A stretch of DNA of 5,514 nt. Source: Phycisphaerae bacterium. GTDB taxonomy: Bacteria > Planctomycetota > Phycisphaerae > Sedimentisphaerales > Anaerohalosphaeraceae. The stretch covers positions 1-5,514 of the forward strand of contig SKKI01000213.1 in assembly GCA_007121565.1 (NCBI GenBank), written 5' to 3'. A program made the translations under genes and the position numbers. Shown here piece after piece: positions 5,489-5,514 of the stretch (the stretch's first letter is position 1; each line of letters starts with the position of its first letter). The notes under the pieces are model-generated. The model had not been told where the DNA came from, did no database searches, and saw only the letters and a list, made by a program, of their open reading frames with translations.

Positions 5489-5514
5489 GTGACAAAACGG
5501 TTGGGCGAGTTGCT
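5489..5514 (+). CDS. Start of a plus-strand gene cut by the right edge
   Basis: GTG at 5489 follows AGGA (5477-5480) with an 8-base gap, and the frame stays open to the edge, reading MTKRLGEL with a ninth codon beginning CT (Leu). The phrase RLGELL is reminiscent of the first residues of the MshEN/T2SSE-N domain of PilB/GspE-type secretion and pilus ATPases, which often open with a similar LGELL phrase. With eight full residues this is only a hint, and the gene could be something else. It is divergent from the membrane HTH gene. Confidence 0.4.

Overview
The window looks like chromosomal DNA of a Planctomycetota bacterium, most likely the Phycisphaerae side. This rests on three things: the acidic protein at 3960-5039, with an N-terminal helix-turn-helix and a C-terminal membrane hairpin, of a kind I associate from memory with that phylum; the moderately GC-rich coding sequence; and the GC-rich palindromic repeats lying inside coding sequence. 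No database search was possible, so the placement is an inference.

Layout, right to left, because every substantial gene is on the minus strand. Positions 3960-5039 encode the helix-turn-helix, acidic, two-helix membrane protein. After a 112-bp gap comes an OmpA-like peptidoglycan-binding lipoprotein (3059-3847). It is followed after 21 bp by ndk, nucleoside diphosphate kinase (2576-3037). The lipoprotein gene and ndk each have a good ribosome binding site and almost certainly share a transcript. A 244-bp intergenic region follows, AT-rich on its left side and carrying operator-like repeats. It leads into a large restriction-modification gene (2331 to beyond position 1) that leaves the left edge after 777 codons. 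At the right edge, after a 449-bp non-coding region, a plus-strand gene seems to start at 5489, with only eight full codons visible.

The restriction-modification gene is the most interesting object. It joins a PD-(D/E)xK-type nuclease signature to an N6-adenine methylase (DPAVGTGTF and NPPY motifs) in one chain, with no helicase domain between them, so it may be a self-contained phage-defence enzyme of the type ISP / type IIG class. Two GC-rich palindromic repeat elements appear to have inserted into it without breaking the frame. One lies just before methylase motif I and the other in the region after the catalytic motif. A degenerate third copy overlaps its start codon. This recalls the Rickettsia palindromic elements, which also become part of proteins.

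Housekeeping and envelope functions (ndk, lipoprotein, membrane HTH protein) thus sit beside a defence gene. I see no tRNA, rRNA, CRISPR array, transposase or convincing intrinsic terminator.
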